Shown piece by piece: positions 54,635-63,272 of a stretch of 64,000 nt of DNA (its first letter is position 1; each line of letters begins with the position of its first letter). The stretch covers positions 868,001-932,000 of the forward strand of contig NZ_CP029193.1 of assembly GCF_008642355.1 (NCBI RefSeq), given 5' to 3'. The position numbers were made by a program, and so were the translations under genes. This stretch comes from Streptomyces venezuelae (GTDB taxonomy: Bacteria; Actinomycetota; Actinomycetes; Streptomycetales; Streptomycetaceae). The notes beneath the pieces were generated by a model, which had not been told where the DNA came from, made no database searches, and saw only the letters and a list, made by a program, of their open reading frames with translations.

Positions 54635-55327
54635 ATGAGCACCTTCGGCAGGACCGCGGTCGTCCTCGACCTCGACGGCACCCTCGTGGACAGCGAGCCC
54701 AACTACTACGAAGCGTCGCGGGCCCTGCTCGCCGACTTCACGGGCCGGGAGTACACCTGGGCCGACAACGAGCAGTACGTCGGCATCAGCTCCCACGAGA
54801 CGCTCGCGCTCTGGAAGCGGGAGTACGGGATACCGGCGTCCGTGGCCGAGCTGCTCGCCGACCTCGACCGCCGCTATCTGGAGCTGGCGCGCGCCCGGAC
54901 CCCCGTCTACCCGGAGATGCGCAAGCTCGTCGAGCGGCTGCACGACGCGGGTGTGCCGATGGCCGTGGCCTCGGGTTCCTCACGGGCGGCCATCGGGGCG
55001 ATCCTCGCCGGGACGGGCCTGGACGCGCAGTTGACGACGTTCGTCTCCGCCGAGGAGGTGCCGCGCGGCAAGCCCGCGCCGGACGTGTTCCTCGCGGCGG
55101 CCGCGCTGCTCGGCGTGGAGCCCGCGGACTGCGTGGTCTTCGAGGACGCGGCGCCGGGCGCCGCGGCGGCGCACGCGGCGGGCATGCGCTGCGTCGCGAT
55201 CCCCTATGTCGCCGCCCACGCGGACGACCCGGCCTTCGCGGGTGCGGAGCTGCTGTTCCGGGGCGGGCAGGAGGAGTTCACGGCGCAGGCCGCACTGGAC
55301 GTGCTGGCGGCGGGCCGAGGTCGCTGA
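54635..55327 (+). CDS. HAD-superfamily hydrolase (beta-phosphoglucomutase/phosphatase-like)
   Basis: A 230-residue subfamily IA HAD enzyme. VVLDLDGTLVDSEPNYYEASR holds motif I (D-x-D), VASGSSRAAIGAIL motif II, and EEVPRGKPAPDVFLAAA and VVFEDAAPGAAAAHAAGM motifs III and IV. It probably dephosphorylates a small sugar phosphate or nucleotide. ATG 54635 gives the normal N-terminus just before motif I, though GGAGGG lies very close to it; ATG 54623 and TTG 54605 are in-frame alternatives. It follows the Lrp-type gene. Confidence 0.87.
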   Translation: MSTFGRTAVVLDLDGTLVDSEPNYYEASRALLADFTGREYTWADNEQYVGISSHETLALWKREYGIPASVAELLADLDRRYLELARARTPVYPEMRKLVERLHDAGVPMAVASGSSRAAIGAILAGTGLDAQLTTFVSAEEVPRGKPAPDVFLAAAALLGVEPADCVVFEDAAPGAAAAHAAGMRCVAIPYVAAHADDPAFAGAELLFRGGQEEFTAQAALDVLAAGRGR

Positions 55328-55334
55328 GAACAGC

Positions 55335-56696
55335 TCAGACCAGCTCGGGCTGCGGCCCCGGTTCGGCCGGGACAGGCTTCGGTTCCCACAGCCTGGTCGT
55401 CCACACGTAGCCCTGGACCACCGAGGCCATCGCGAGGATGAGCAGCGGTCCCGCCACCCACGGGTACTCGGCCATCTGCACCGGCAGATAGCGGTACGAC
55501 ACCAGGAGCGCGGCGAACACGCCGGTGCCGTAGGCGACGAGCCGGACGGCCGACCGGTCCCAGCCGCGGTCGAACGCGCGCATCGCCGCGTCGATGGTGA
55601 ACGCGAACACGACACCCGCGATGAGGTCGGCGCCGTAGTGGTAGCCGAAGCCCAGGGTGGCGCCGAGCGTCGCGATCAGCCAGAAGGTACCGGCGTACCG
55701 CAGCAGGCGCGGGCCCTTGCGGGAGTGGATGAAGATCGCGGTGGCCCATGCCGTGTGCAGGCTGGGCATGCAGTTGCGCGGGGTGAACCCGTCGTACGGC
55801 ATCGCGTGCGGGGCGGTGAGGGGCGGCGCCGTGTGCGGCCACAGCTCGGCGAGCGCCCACTGGCTGCCACCGGTGCCGAAGGCCCCCTCGCCGTACGCGA
55901 AGATCGGCCCGACCACGGGGAACACCATGTAGATGGCCGGCCCGACCAGACCGATCACCAGGAAGGTGCGCACCAGGTAGTGGCCGGGGAAGCGGCCCTC
56001 GGTGGCGACGTTGCGCAGTTGGTAGAGCGAGACGCAGACCGCGGCCACCGCGAGCTGGATGTAGACCCAGTCCAGGACGGTCGAGCCGACCGGCCCGGTC
56101 GCCTCGACCATGCGGCCCACCAGCCACGACGGGTTGCCCAGCGCGTGGTCGGCGACGGCGACGTACGGGTCGAGGACCGTCGGGCGGGTCTTCGAGGTGA
56201 TGAGCAGCCAGGCGTCACCGGTCTTGCGGCCCGCCACGAGCAGCAGGCCGAGGCCGACGCCCTTGAGGAGCAGCACCCGTTCCGGTCCGGTGCGGCGGGT
56301 GACGGCGATGACCCCGCAGCCCAGGATCACCCACAGCGCGCCGTTGCCGAACATCATGTCGGCGCCGACGGCGAGGCGCACCAGGAAGAAGACGACGTCG
56401 ATGCCGACGGCGACACCGAAGGCGATGAGCCGCTGCCGCCAGGTGAGCACGACCATCATCAGCGCCATGCTCGCGTACAGCAGCGGCCCCGACTTCGGCG
56501 CGAAGATCACCTCGCTCGCCTGGTTGGCGATCGGCCCCGGCAGGCCGTAGTGCCGCGAGGCGATCTCCAGCGCGACGAGGAACCCGAGGGTCACCACGCC
56601 CGCCGCGGTCCACAGCATCACCCGGGGGCGACGCAGGGCAGAGATCAACCGGGTGCGGTCTTTGCGCGGAGATATCCGCGGTGCTTCAGATATCAA
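55335..56696 (-). CDS. PAP2-superfamily integral membrane phosphatase/transferase
   Basis: A 453-residue membrane protein with about ten hydrophobic segments. The C-terminal half has the PAP2 motifs: CMPSLHTAWATAIFIHSRKG (P-S-x-H) and GFGYHYGADLIAGVV (H-x3-D), as in phosphatidic acid phosphatases and inositolphosphotransferase-like proteins. Likely substrates are lipid phosphates or polyprenyl diphosphates at the outer face. TTG 56696 is a weakly supported start without a good ribosome binding site; ATG about 25 codons downstream (PRVMLW) is possible and still precedes the first membrane segment. It converges on the HAD gene by 7 bp. Confidence 0.8.
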   Translation of the reverse strand: MISEAPRISPRKDRTRLISALRRPRVMLWTAAGVVTLGFLVALEIASRHYGLPGPIANQASEVIFAPKSGPLLYASMALMMVVLTWRQRLIAFGVAVGIDVVFFLVRLAVGADMMFGNGALWVILGCGVIAVTRRTGPERVLLLKGVGLGLLLVAGRKTGDAWLLITSKTRPTVLDPYVAVADHALGNPSWLVGRMVEATGPVGSTVLDWVYIQLAVAAVCVSLYQLRNVATEGRFPGHYLVRTFLVIGLVGPAIYMVFPVVGPIFAYGEGAFGTGGSQWALAELWPHTAPPLTAPHAMPYDGFTPRNCMPSLHTAWATAIFIHSRKGPRLLRYAGTFWLIATLGATLGFGYHYGADLIAGVVFAFTIDAAMRAFDRGWDRSAVRLVAYGTGVFAALLVSYRYLPVQMAEYPWVAGPLLILAMASVVQGYVWTTRLWEPKPVPAEPGPQPELV

Positions 56697-56779
56697 TGGT
56701 CTGGCCGTTTGTTAGGTGCGTGGGCTGAAATAGTCCACTCTCGCCGGGGTCGGATCATGCTATCCGAGCACGGCCGGGG

Positions 56780-58195
56780 TCAGGCAGCTCCCGCCACCCG
56801 CTCCGGGGTGAGCAGCTCGGCGAGGCGCTCCGCGGGCAAAAGGCCCTTCTCCAGAACCAGTTCGGCGACGCCCCTGCCGGTGCTCAGGGCCTCCTGGGCG
56901 ATCTCGGTGGCCGCGGTGTACCCGATGTGCGGGTTGAGCGCGGTGACCAGGCCGATGGAGGTCTCCACCGAGGCGCGCAGCACCTCCGTGTTGGCGGTGA
57001 TGCCGGTCACGCACCGCTCGGCGAGCGTCAGGCAGGCGGCGCGCAGCGAGGTGATGCTCTTGGCGAGGGAGTGCAGGATGACCGGCTCGAACGCGTTGAG
57101 CTGGAGCTGACCCGCCTCGGCGGCCATGGTGATGGTGACGTCGTTGCCGATCACCTCGAAGGCGACCTGGTTGACGACCTCGGGGATGACCGGGTTGACC
57201 TTGCCCGGCATGATGCTCGACCCGGCCTGCACCGGCGGCAGATTGATCTCGTTGAGCCCCGCGCGCGGGCCGGACGAGAGGAGCCGCAGGTCGTTGCAGC
57301 TCTTGGAGAGCTTGACCGCGATGCGCTTCAGGACGCCGGACAGGTGCACGAAGGCGCCGCAGTCCTGGGTCGCCTCGACGAGGTTGGCCGCGGTCACCAG
57401 CGGCATGCCGGTGATCTCTGCGAGGTGGCGGCGGGCCGTCTCCGCGTACCCGGCGGGGGCGTTGAGGCCGGTGCCGATGGCGGTGGCGCCGAGGTTGATC
57501 TCGTGGATGAGCTCGACGGCCTCCGCGAGCCGTGCGCGGTCCTCGTCGATCATCACGGCGTACGCGGAGAACTCCTGGCCGAGCGTCATCGGCACGGCGT
57601 CCTGGAGCTGGGTGCGTCCCATCTTCAGGACGTCGCGGAACTCCAGGGCCTTCGCGGCGAACGCGTCCTGCACGACCGCCATGGCGCGCAGCAGCCCGTG
57701 GACGGCGCTGACCGTCGCGACCTTCACGGCGGTCGGATACACGTCATTGGTGGACTGGCTGAGGTTGACGTCCTCATTGGGGTGCAGGTGCTCGTACGCG
57801 CCCTTGGGGTGCCCGAGGAGTTCGAGCGCCCGGTTGGCGACGACCTCGTTGGCGTTCATGTTGGTGGAGGTGCCGGCGCCGCCCTGGATGACGTCGACGA
57901 CGAACTGGTCGTGCAGGTGCCCCGCACGGATCTCCCGGCACGCGGCGGCGATGGCGTCGGCCTTCGCCTTCGGGAGCAGGCCGAGCTCCTCGTTGGCACG
58001 GGCCGCAGCCTCCTTGACGGCGGCGAGCGCGTCGATGAGCTGCGGGTACACGGAGATGGGGATGCCTGTGATGGGGAAGTTCTCGGTGGCCCGGAGGGAG
58101 TGAATGCCCCAGTAGGCATCGGCGGGAACATCACGCTCCCCGAGCAGATCGTGCTCACGACGGAGGGCGGGGGTGGGGGCGGGGACGGTGCTCAT
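56780..58195 (-). CDS. aspA: Aspartate ammonia-lyase
   Basis: A 471-residue fumarase/aspartase superfamily enzyme that releases ammonia from aspartate to give fumarate. GGAGTSTNMNANEVVANRALE, HPNEDVNLSQSTNDVYPTAVK and the signature GSSIMPGKVNPVIPE (catalytic Ser loop) are present. The Thr-Asn-Met-Asn-Ala context fits aspartases over class II fumarases. ATG 58195 has no ideal ribosome binding site. It follows the asparaginase gene on the same strand across 159 bp, giving a two-step asparagine-to-fumarate route. Confidence 0.92.
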   Translation of the reverse strand: MSTVPAPTPALRREHDLLGERDVPADAYWGIHSLRATENFPITGIPISVYPQLIDALAAVKEAAARANEELGLLPKAKADAIAAACREIRAGHLHDQFVVDVIQGGAGTSTNMNANEVVANRALELLGHPKGAYEHLHPNEDVNLSQSTNDVYPTAVKVATVSAVHGLLRAMAVVQDAFAAKALEFRDVLKMGRTQLQDAVPMTLGQEFSAYAVMIDEDRARLAEAVELIHEINLGATAIGTGLNAPAGYAETARRHLAEITGMPLVTAANLVEATQDCGAFVHLSGVLKRIAVKLSKSCNDLRLLSSGPRAGLNEINLPPVQAGSSIMPGKVNPVIPEVVNQVAFEVIGNDVTITMAAEAGQLQLNAFEPVILHSLAKSITSLRAACLTLAERCVTGITANTEVLRASVETSIGLVTALNPHIGYTAATEIAQEALSTGRGVAELVLEKGLLPAERLAELLTPERVAGAA

Positions 58196-58299
58196 GGTGA
58201 TTACGTGATCTTTTCCGGGCGCGGGTGCGCCGCTTTGTTCTGTTGGGTGGGGGTGACGCGCCGGGTGCTTGATTCGGGGGCGGCGGGACAGCGTGCCGG

Positions 58300-58345
58300 T
58301 CAGGGGCGCGGGGAACTGCGCGACCGGCCACAACGGGCCCGCACA
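58300..58345. repeat. Dispersed Streptomyces intergenic repeat
   Basis: The stretch CAGGGGCGCGGGGAACTGCG and the following CGACCGGCCACAACGGGC match, from memory, a very common intergenic element in Streptomyces genomes. It includes a GCGC...GCGC stem. Located between the asparaginase stop and the aspartase start, it may separate the two transcripts. Confidence 0.6.
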
Positions 58346-58354
58346 CGCGAACGG

Positions 58355-59377
58355 TCAGGCGGCGGCAGCCTCTCCCCGCTCCAGGCCCGCCGAACCGACG
58401 ACGTGCCGTAGGGCCGACACCCGCTCACCCACCCCGGAGGCCGAAAGAAGCGCCGCAAGCACCGCACTCCGCCCCTGCCCCGCCCGCAACGTCCCCGTGA
58501 GCACCGCTCCGGCCGCCGCGAGGTCGACCGCCCCGCCGTGGGTGTAGATCTCGGTGACGGGCCCGCCCTGAACACGCGTCGTCAGAGCGACCAGCACGCC
58601 CCGCTCGATCGCCGCCGTGACCGCGCCGACGAACTCGGGCGTCGCGTTGCCCGCCCCCGTGGCGACGAGCACGATGCCCTGCGCGCCCGCCGCGACGGCC
58701 GTCTCCACGAACAGGGGGTCCGCGTCCACGTGGTGCATGACCATGTCGATGCGCGGCAGGGTCACGTCGGCCGGGGGCAGCGGCAGCGGCGCGGGCCGCT
58801 GCGGCCGGCGCAGGATCGAGATCTTGCCGAAGCCGACCTTGCCGACGGGCGGCCCGGAGGGATCGGCGAACGCGTCGGCGGCGAGGGTCTGCGTCTTGAC
58901 CGTGCCGCGCGCCGCGTGCACCTTGCCGTCGAAGACGACCAGCACACCGAGGTCACGCACGGTCGCGGCGGTGAGCAGCGCGTCGTACAGGTTGCCGGGG
59001 CCGTCGCCGTCCTCGGCGCCGAGCGGCTTCTGCGCTCCGGTGAAGACGACCGGCCGGGGGTCGTCGTGGTACAGGTCGAGGAGGAACGCGGACTCCTCGA
59101 GCGTGTCCGTGCCGTGGGTGACGACGATGCCGTCGACGCCGGGGTCGGCGAGGACCTGGTGCACGGTGCGCAGGAGGGTGAGCTGCTGGGCGGAGGTCAG
59201 GCGCGGACTGTTCACGTTGAACAGGTCGATGACCTCGGAGGTGATGTCCTGGGGTATCGCCGCCGTGGCGAGCACCTCGCGGCCGGGCGCGTCGGCGGCG
59301 AAACCGGTCCCCTGCCAACGGCTCGCGATCGTCCCGCCGGTGCTGATGACGACGATCCGTCGCGCCTGTGCTTCCAC
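58355..59377 (-). CDS. ansA: L-asparaginase
   Basis: A 340-residue asparaginase hydrolysing asparagine to aspartate and ammonia. VVISTGGTIASRW carries the first catalytic Thr and VVTHGTDTLEESAFLLDL the second Thr-Asp motif, with GAQKPLGAEDGDGPGNL and MHHVDADPLFVE following. No signal peptide is present, so it is cytoplasmic. GTG 59377 has GGGAGGT 8 nt upstream; ATG 59413 in the same frame is possible. It is divergent from an AsnC-type regulator, with operator-like motifs between them, and followed by aspartase. Confidence 0.91.
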   Translation of the reverse strand: MEAQARRIVVISTGGTIASRWQGTGFAADAPGREVLATAAIPQDITSEVIDLFNVNSPRLTSAQQLTLLRTVHQVLADPGVDGIVVTHGTDTLEESAFLLDLYHDDPRPVVFTGAQKPLGAEDGDGPGNLYDALLTAATVRDLGVLVVFDGKVHAARGTVKTQTLAADAFADPSGPPVGKVGFGKISILRRPQRPAPLPLPPADVTLPRIDMVMHHVDADPLFVETAVAAGAQGIVLVATGAGNATPEFVGAVTAAIERGVLVALTTRVQGGPVTEIYTHGGAVDLAAAGAVLTGTLRAGQGRSAVLAALLSASGVGERVSALRHVVGSAGLERGEAAAA

Positions 59378-59455
59378 GTCCGTATACCTCCCAGGGAACC
59401 CGAGGACCATCAGCCCCCTGAGTGGTGGGCAGCCTCGCCGCAAGGATAGGTCGAA

Positions 59456-59518
59456 CATTGCGCAATGTGTTTGCCAAATTCGAAGGCTTGTGCAATATGC
59501 GTGGTGGATAATTGCGCC
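59456..59518. promoter_or_regulatory. AsnC-type operator array between asparaginase and regulator genes
   Basis: CATTGCGCAATG (59456-59467) is a perfect 12-bp palindrome; related TTGTGCAA (59488-59495) and ATTGCGCC (59511-59518) follow at spacings of about 30 and 22 bp. The region is AT-rich and overlaps where both divergent promoters should be. Lrp/AsnC proteins bind such phased, degenerate sites. Confidence 0.6.
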
Positions 59519-59974
59519 ATGGACGACATCGACCGCAACATCTTGCGCGAGCTGCAGAACGACGGCCGACTGACCAATCAGGAGTTGGCCGCGCGCGTCG
59601 GCCTCAGCGCGTCGCCCTGCATGCGCCGGGTGCGTCAGCTGGAGCTGGACGGGGTGATCCAGGGATATCGCGCGGTCGTCGCCCCGGAGGCGGTCGGCCG
59701 AGGCTTCGAGGTGCTGGTCTCCATCGAGGTGCGCCGCGACCGCGAGACCGTCGAGGCGTTCGAGGCGGCACTCCAGGACATTCCGGACGTCATCGAGGCG
59801 CACCGCCTGTTCGGCAGCCCCGGCTGCCTGCTGCGCATCGCGGTGGCGGACCTGGCGGCGTACGAGCGGCTGTGGATCGAGCGGCTCACCACGCTGGCCG
59901 GGGTCACCGAGGTCAACTCGCAGATCATCATGAAGCGGATCAAGGAACCGCAGGGCCTGCCGGTGGACGGCTGA
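59519..59974 (+). CDS. Lrp/AsnC-family regulator of asparagine catabolism
   Basis: A 151-residue regulator with helix-turn-helix DDIDRNILRELQNDGRLTNQELAARVGLSASPCMRRVRQLELDGVI and a RAM domain ending LAGVTEVNSQIIMKRIKEP. It resembles AsnC/Lrp proteins whose Cys-containing recognition helix (SASPCMRRVR) is typical of the leucine/asparagine-responsive branch. ATG 59519 is chosen because the HTH begins directly after; a longer frame from 59465 lies in the operator area. Divergent from ansA, it probably controls that gene in response to asparagine or aspartate. Confidence 0.9.
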   Translation: MDDIDRNILRELQNDGRLTNQELAARVGLSASPCMRRVRQLELDGVIQGYRAVVAPEAVGRGFEVLVSIEVRRDRETVEAFEAALQDIPDVIEAHRLFGSPGCLLRIAVADLAAYERLWIERLTTLAGVTEVNSQIIMKRIKEPQGLPVDG

Positions 59975-60014
59975 GCGCGGTCCGGTGGACTCCACCGAAC
60001 CCCCAACCGCCCTT

Positions 60015-60056
60015 TGGTACAGACCTATTGACGCCTGGTCCGTACCAGCCTAGGTT
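60015..60056 (+). promoter_or_regulatory. Chitinase promoter with repeated operator boxes
   Basis: -35 TTGACG (60028-60033) and -10 TAGGTT (60051-60056) with a 17-bp spacer. Boxes TGGTACAGACCT (60015-60026) and TGGTCCGTACCA (60036-60047) start 21 bp apart, flanking and overlapping the -35. The second is a TGGT-N4-ACCA dyad like DasR sites, and the pair resembles the 12-bp repeats known in Streptomyces chitinase promoters. Confidence 0.7.
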
Positions 60057-60111
60057 GACGCACCGCACGAGGCACGTCTCCGCACCCCCCACCGCACCCA
60101 GGGAGCACCGC

Positions 60112-61173
60112 GTGATCGGTCGGACGTTGAGCCTGCTGGGGTCAGCCCTGGCACTGGCCTGTGTCGCACAGCTGCCCGCCGCCACGGCGGCCCCCGCCTC
60201 CGCCCCCGCCGCCCCACAGGCCGACACCTGCGCGGTCAAGCCGAAGCCGGCGGGCAAGGTGCTCCAGGGGTACTGGGAGAACTGGGACGGCGCGGCCAAC
60301 GGCGTGCACCCGCCGTTCGGCTGGACCCCCATCACCGACAGCCGCATCAAGCAGCACGGCTACAACGTCATCAACGCGGCCTTCCCCGTGATCCGCTCCG
60401 ACGGCACCGTCCTGTGGGAGGACGGCATGGACGCGACGGTGAAGGTCGCGACGCCCGCCGAGATGTGCCAGGCGAAGGCGGACGGCGCGACCATCCTGAT
60501 GTCCATCGGCGGCGCGACGGCGGGCATCGACCTGAACTCCACCGCCGTCGCCGACCGTTTCGTCGAGACGATCGTGCCGATCCTGAAGAAGTACAACTTC
60601 GACGGCATCGACATCGACATCGAGACGGGCCTGGTGGGCAGCGGCAACATCAACCAGCTGTCGCCCTCCCAGTCCAACCTGATCCGCATCATCGACGGCG
60701 TGCTCGCCCGCATGCCCGCGGGCTTCGGCCTCACGATGGCCCCCGAGACGGCGTACGTCACCGGCGGCAGCGTCGTCTACGGCTCGATCTGGGGCGCGTA
60801 TCTGCCGATCATCAAGAAGTACGCGGACAACGGCCGCCTGTGGTGGCTGAACATGCAGTACTACAACGGCAGCATGTACGGCTGCTCCGGCGACTCCTAC
60901 TCCGCGGGCACCGTGCAGGGCTTCACCGCCCAGACCGACTGCCTCAACAAGGGCCTGAACATCCAGGGCACCACCATCAAGGTCCCCTACGACAAACAGG
61001 TCCCCGGCCTCCCCGCCCAACCGGGCGCAGGCGGCGGCTACATGTCCCCGACCCTCGTCTCCCAGGCCTGGAACCGCTACAACGGCGCCCTCAAGGGCCT
61101 GATGACGTGGTCGATCAACTGGGACGGTTCGAAGGGCTGGACGTTCGGCGACAACTTCAAGCGGATCAGCTGA
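60112..61173 (+). CDS. Secreted chitinase, glycoside hydrolase family 18
   Basis: A 353-residue precursor with a signal peptide (residues 1 to about 28, cleavage near ATA-AP), then a GH18 barrel. The active-site motif is FDGIDIDIE (D164-x2-D167-x-D169-x-E171), with Glu171 as acid. ILMSIGGAT is the SxGG motif; MAPETAYV and WSINWD complete the fold. No chitin-binding domain is present, so it is a bare catalytic module with two or more Cys pairs. GTG 60112 has AGGGAG 6 nt upstream. Probably repressed by DasR-like control and induced by chitin oligomers. Confidence 0.92.
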   Translation: MIGRTLSLLGSALALACVAQLPAATAAPASAPAAPQADTCAVKPKPAGKVLQGYWENWDGAANGVHPPFGWTPITDSRIKQHGYNVINAAFPVIRSDGTVLWEDGMDATVKVATPAEMCQAKADGATILMSIGGATAGIDLNSTAVADRFVETIVPILKKYNFDGIDIDIETGLVGSGNINQLSPSQSNLIRIIDGVLARMPAGFGLTMAPETAYVTGGSVVYGSIWGAYLPIIKKYADNGRLWWLNMQYYNGSMYGCSGDSYSAGTVQGFTAQTDCLNKGLNIQGTTIKVPYDKQVPGLPAQPGAGGGYMSPTLVSQAWNRYNGALKGLMTWSINWDGSKGWTFGDNFKRIS

Positions 61174-62086
61174 CCCCTTCCTGATCCCGCTCGCCGGACC
61201 CCGCCGCCAGCACCGTCTCGCGGAACGACGTGACGACCGGGCGCAGGTCGATCCGGTGCCACACCGCCCACAGTCGGACGGACCGCCGGAACCAGGGGAG
61301 TTCGCGGACCGTCACCCCCTCCGTGCCGCCGCGCACCATGCTCCTCTGCACGAACGCGAGGCCGAGCCCGGACGCCACCAGGCCCAGCGCGGTCAGTGGC
61401 TCCGGGGCCTCGAAGCGGATGTCGGGGGCGAATCCGGCGGCGGCGCACGCGGCGACGAAGTCGTCGCGCCAGACGTGGTCCGTGCCGTCCTCGACGGCGA
61501 TCCAGGGCAGGCCGTCGAGATCCTCGGGCCGCACCTCGTCCGCGTCGGCGAGCGGATGGCCCCCGGGCACGGCCAGGAGGAGCGGGTCCGCCAGGAGGAG
61601 CGCGGCGCGCAGGTCGGGATCCTCCTCGGGTGGCGCCTCCTGGACCAGGGCGATGTCCAGGCTGCGCCGGCGCAGGCCCTCGAACTGCTCGGGGGCGGTG
61701 AGGTCGTAGAGGGCCACGTGGATACCGGGGCGGCCCTCGTTGAGGGTGCGCAGGGCGCCGGGCAGCAGACCGGTGTGCATGGCGTCGCTCACGTACCCCA
61801 CGCACAGACCGCCCTCGTCGCCGCGGCCGAGCCGCCGGCCGAGGTTCTCCAGGCGGTCCGCGTGCCGCAGCAGGGCGGTGGCCTCGGCGAGGAAGACGCG
61901 GCCGTCGGAGGTGAGCCGCAGGCGCTGTCGGCCGCGCTCGAAGAGCGTCAGTCCGAGGTTCTTCTCCAGCTGGGCGATCTGGCGGCTGAGCGGGGACTGC
62001 GAGATGTGCAGGCGCTCGGCGGCCCGTCCGACGTGCTCCTCCTCGCCCACGGTCACGAAGTAGCGCAGTTGTCGCAGGTCGAGCAT
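61166..62086 (-). CDS. LysR-family transcriptional regulator
   Basis: A 306-residue regulator. Residues 1-60 form the winged helix (LDLRQLRYFVTVGEEEHVGRAAERLHISQSPLSRQIAQLEKNLG); residues about 90-290 form the periplasmic-binding-protein-like effector domain (VGYVSDAMHTGLLPGALRTL, WIAVEDGTDHVWRDDF). It is divergent from the aldo/keto reductase, the usual target layout for LysR proteins. ATG 62086 was chosen by family alignment; longer in-frame starts have no ribosome binding site. Its stop overlaps the chitinase stop by 8 nt in convergent orientation. Confidence 0.9.
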   Translation of the reverse strand: MLDLRQLRYFVTVGEEEHVGRAAERLHISQSPLSRQIAQLEKNLGLTLFERGRQRLRLTSDGRVFLAEATALLRHADRLENLGRRLGRGDEGGLCVGYVSDAMHTGLLPGALRTLNEGRPGIHVALYDLTAPEQFEGLRRRSLDIALVQEAPPEEDPDLRAALLLADPLLLAVPGGHPLADADEVRPEDLDGLPWIAVEDGTDHVWRDDFVAACAAAGFAPDIRFEAPEPLTALGLVASGLGLAFVQRSMVRGGTEGVTVRELPWFRRSVRLWAVWHRIDLRPVVTSFRETVLAAGSGERDQEGVS

Positions 62087-62113
62087 GTAAGACCTCGGGG
62101 GACTCAAGTATGA

Positions 62114-62128
62114 CCAAGCAAGTCTTGG
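62114..62128. promoter_or_regulatory. Candidate LysR binding dyad
   Basis: CCAAG-CAAGT-CTTGG, perfect 5-bp arms with a 5-bp centre, between the divergent LysR gene and aldo/keto reductase gene, 28 bp from the LysR start. Size fits a LysR recognition site. Confidence 0.45.
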
Positions 62129-62244
62129 ACAGTCTGACCCGTCGATCCTAACCTCGAAGGAGCAAGAGCCGCGGGAAAGGACGAATCCGTCCATATCAGC
62201 CCGCCAGTTCCCCCCACGTCCGCGACGCAAGGATTTTTCACAGC

Positions 62245-63255
62245 ATGGGTATCGCTCCCCTCCTCCCCGGCCGTCTCGGCTTCGGCACCGCCCCGCTCGG
62301 CAACATGTTCCGCGCCATCCCCGACGACGAGGCCCGCGCCACCGTCGAGGCCGCCTGGGACCACGGCATCCGCTACTTCGACACGGCGCCCTTCTACGGC
62401 GCCGGACTCGCGGAGACCCGGCTCGGCGAGGTACTCGCCGGCAAGCCCCGCGACTCCTACGTCCTGTCCACCAAGGTCGGCCGCGTCATCCTGGACGAGC
62501 ACGAGACCGACACGCCCGACTTCGGTGAGAAGGGCGGCCTCTTCGAGCACGGCAATCCGAACAAGATCGTGCACGAGTGGACGGCCGACGCCACCGAGCG
62601 CTCCATAGAGGACAGCCTGAAGCGCCTGGGAACCGACCGACTCGACATCGTCTGGGTCCACGACATCGCCCAGGACTTCCACGGCGACCAGTGGCTGCAG
62701 AAGTTCGAGGAGGCCCGCACCGGCGCCTTCCGCGTCCTGACCCGGCTGCGCGACGAAGGCGTGATCAGGGCGTGGGGCCTGGGCGTCAACAAGACCGAGC
62801 CCATCGAGCTGACCCTCGCCCTGGACGAGCCGCGCCCCGACGGCTTCCTCCTCGCCGGCCGCTACACCCTCCTCGACCACGACCACGCCCTCCAGCGGCT
62901 GCTGCCCGCGGCGCGGGAACAGGGCGTCGACATGGTCGTCGGCGGCCCCTACAGCTCCGGCATCCTCGCGGGCGGCACCCACTTCGAGTACCAGGAGGCG
63001 CCCGCCGAGATCGTCGAGCGCGTCGGCCGCCTGAAGTCCCTCGCCGACAAGCACGGCGTGAGCATCAAGGCAGCCGCTCTGCAGTTCTCCCTCGCCCACC
63101 CGGCGACCGCCGCCGTCATCCCCGGCGCCACCCGCCCCAGCCGCATCGCCGAGGACACGGCCGCCCTGGGCGAGGAGATTCCCGAGGCGTTCTGGACGGA
63201 GCTGCGGGCCGCGAACCTCGTCAGCCCGGCCGCCCCGCTCCCCCACGGCGCCTGA
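62245..63255 (+). CDS. Aldo/keto reductase (sugar dehydrogenase type)
   Basis: A 336-residue (alpha/beta)8 NADP-dependent oxidoreductase. GIRYFDTAPFYGAGLAETRLGEVL holds the catalytic Asp and Tyr; VLSTKVGR the Lys; and LDIVWVHDI contributes the catalytic His. AAALQFSLAHPATAAVIPGATRPSRI ends the NADP pocket. The long insertion (DTPDFGEKGGLFEHGNPNKIVHEWTAD) is typical of the L-fucose/D-threo-aldose dehydrogenase and pyridoxal dehydrogenase branch. The substrate is unknown. Start ATG 62245, expected to be controlled by the divergent LysR protein. Confidence 0.88.
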   Translation: MGIAPLLPGRLGFGTAPLGNMFRAIPDDEARATVEAAWDHGIRYFDTAPFYGAGLAETRLGEVLAGKPRDSYVLSTKVGRVILDEHETDTPDFGEKGGLFEHGNPNKIVHEWTADATERSIEDSLKRLGTDRLDIVWVHDIAQDFHGDQWLQKFEEARTGAFRVLTRLRDEGVIRAWGLGVNKTEPIELTLALDEPRPDGFLLAGRYTLLDHDHALQRLLPAAREQGVDMVVGGPYSSGILAGGTHFEYQEAPAEIVERVGRLKSLADKHGVSIKAAALQFSLAHPATAAVIPGATRPSRIAEDTAALGEEIPEAFWTELRAANLVSPAAPLPHGA

Positions 63256-63268
63256 CCCTTCAGGCGCC
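63247..63268. terminator. Bidirectional terminator hairpin
   Basis: GGCGCCTGA and TCAGGCGCC, a perfect 9-bp stem with a 4-nt loop, between two convergent stop codons (reductase at 63255 and pullulanase-type gene at 63273). It starts inside the last codons of the reductase gene. Confidence 0.75.
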
Positions 63269-63272
63269 GCGT

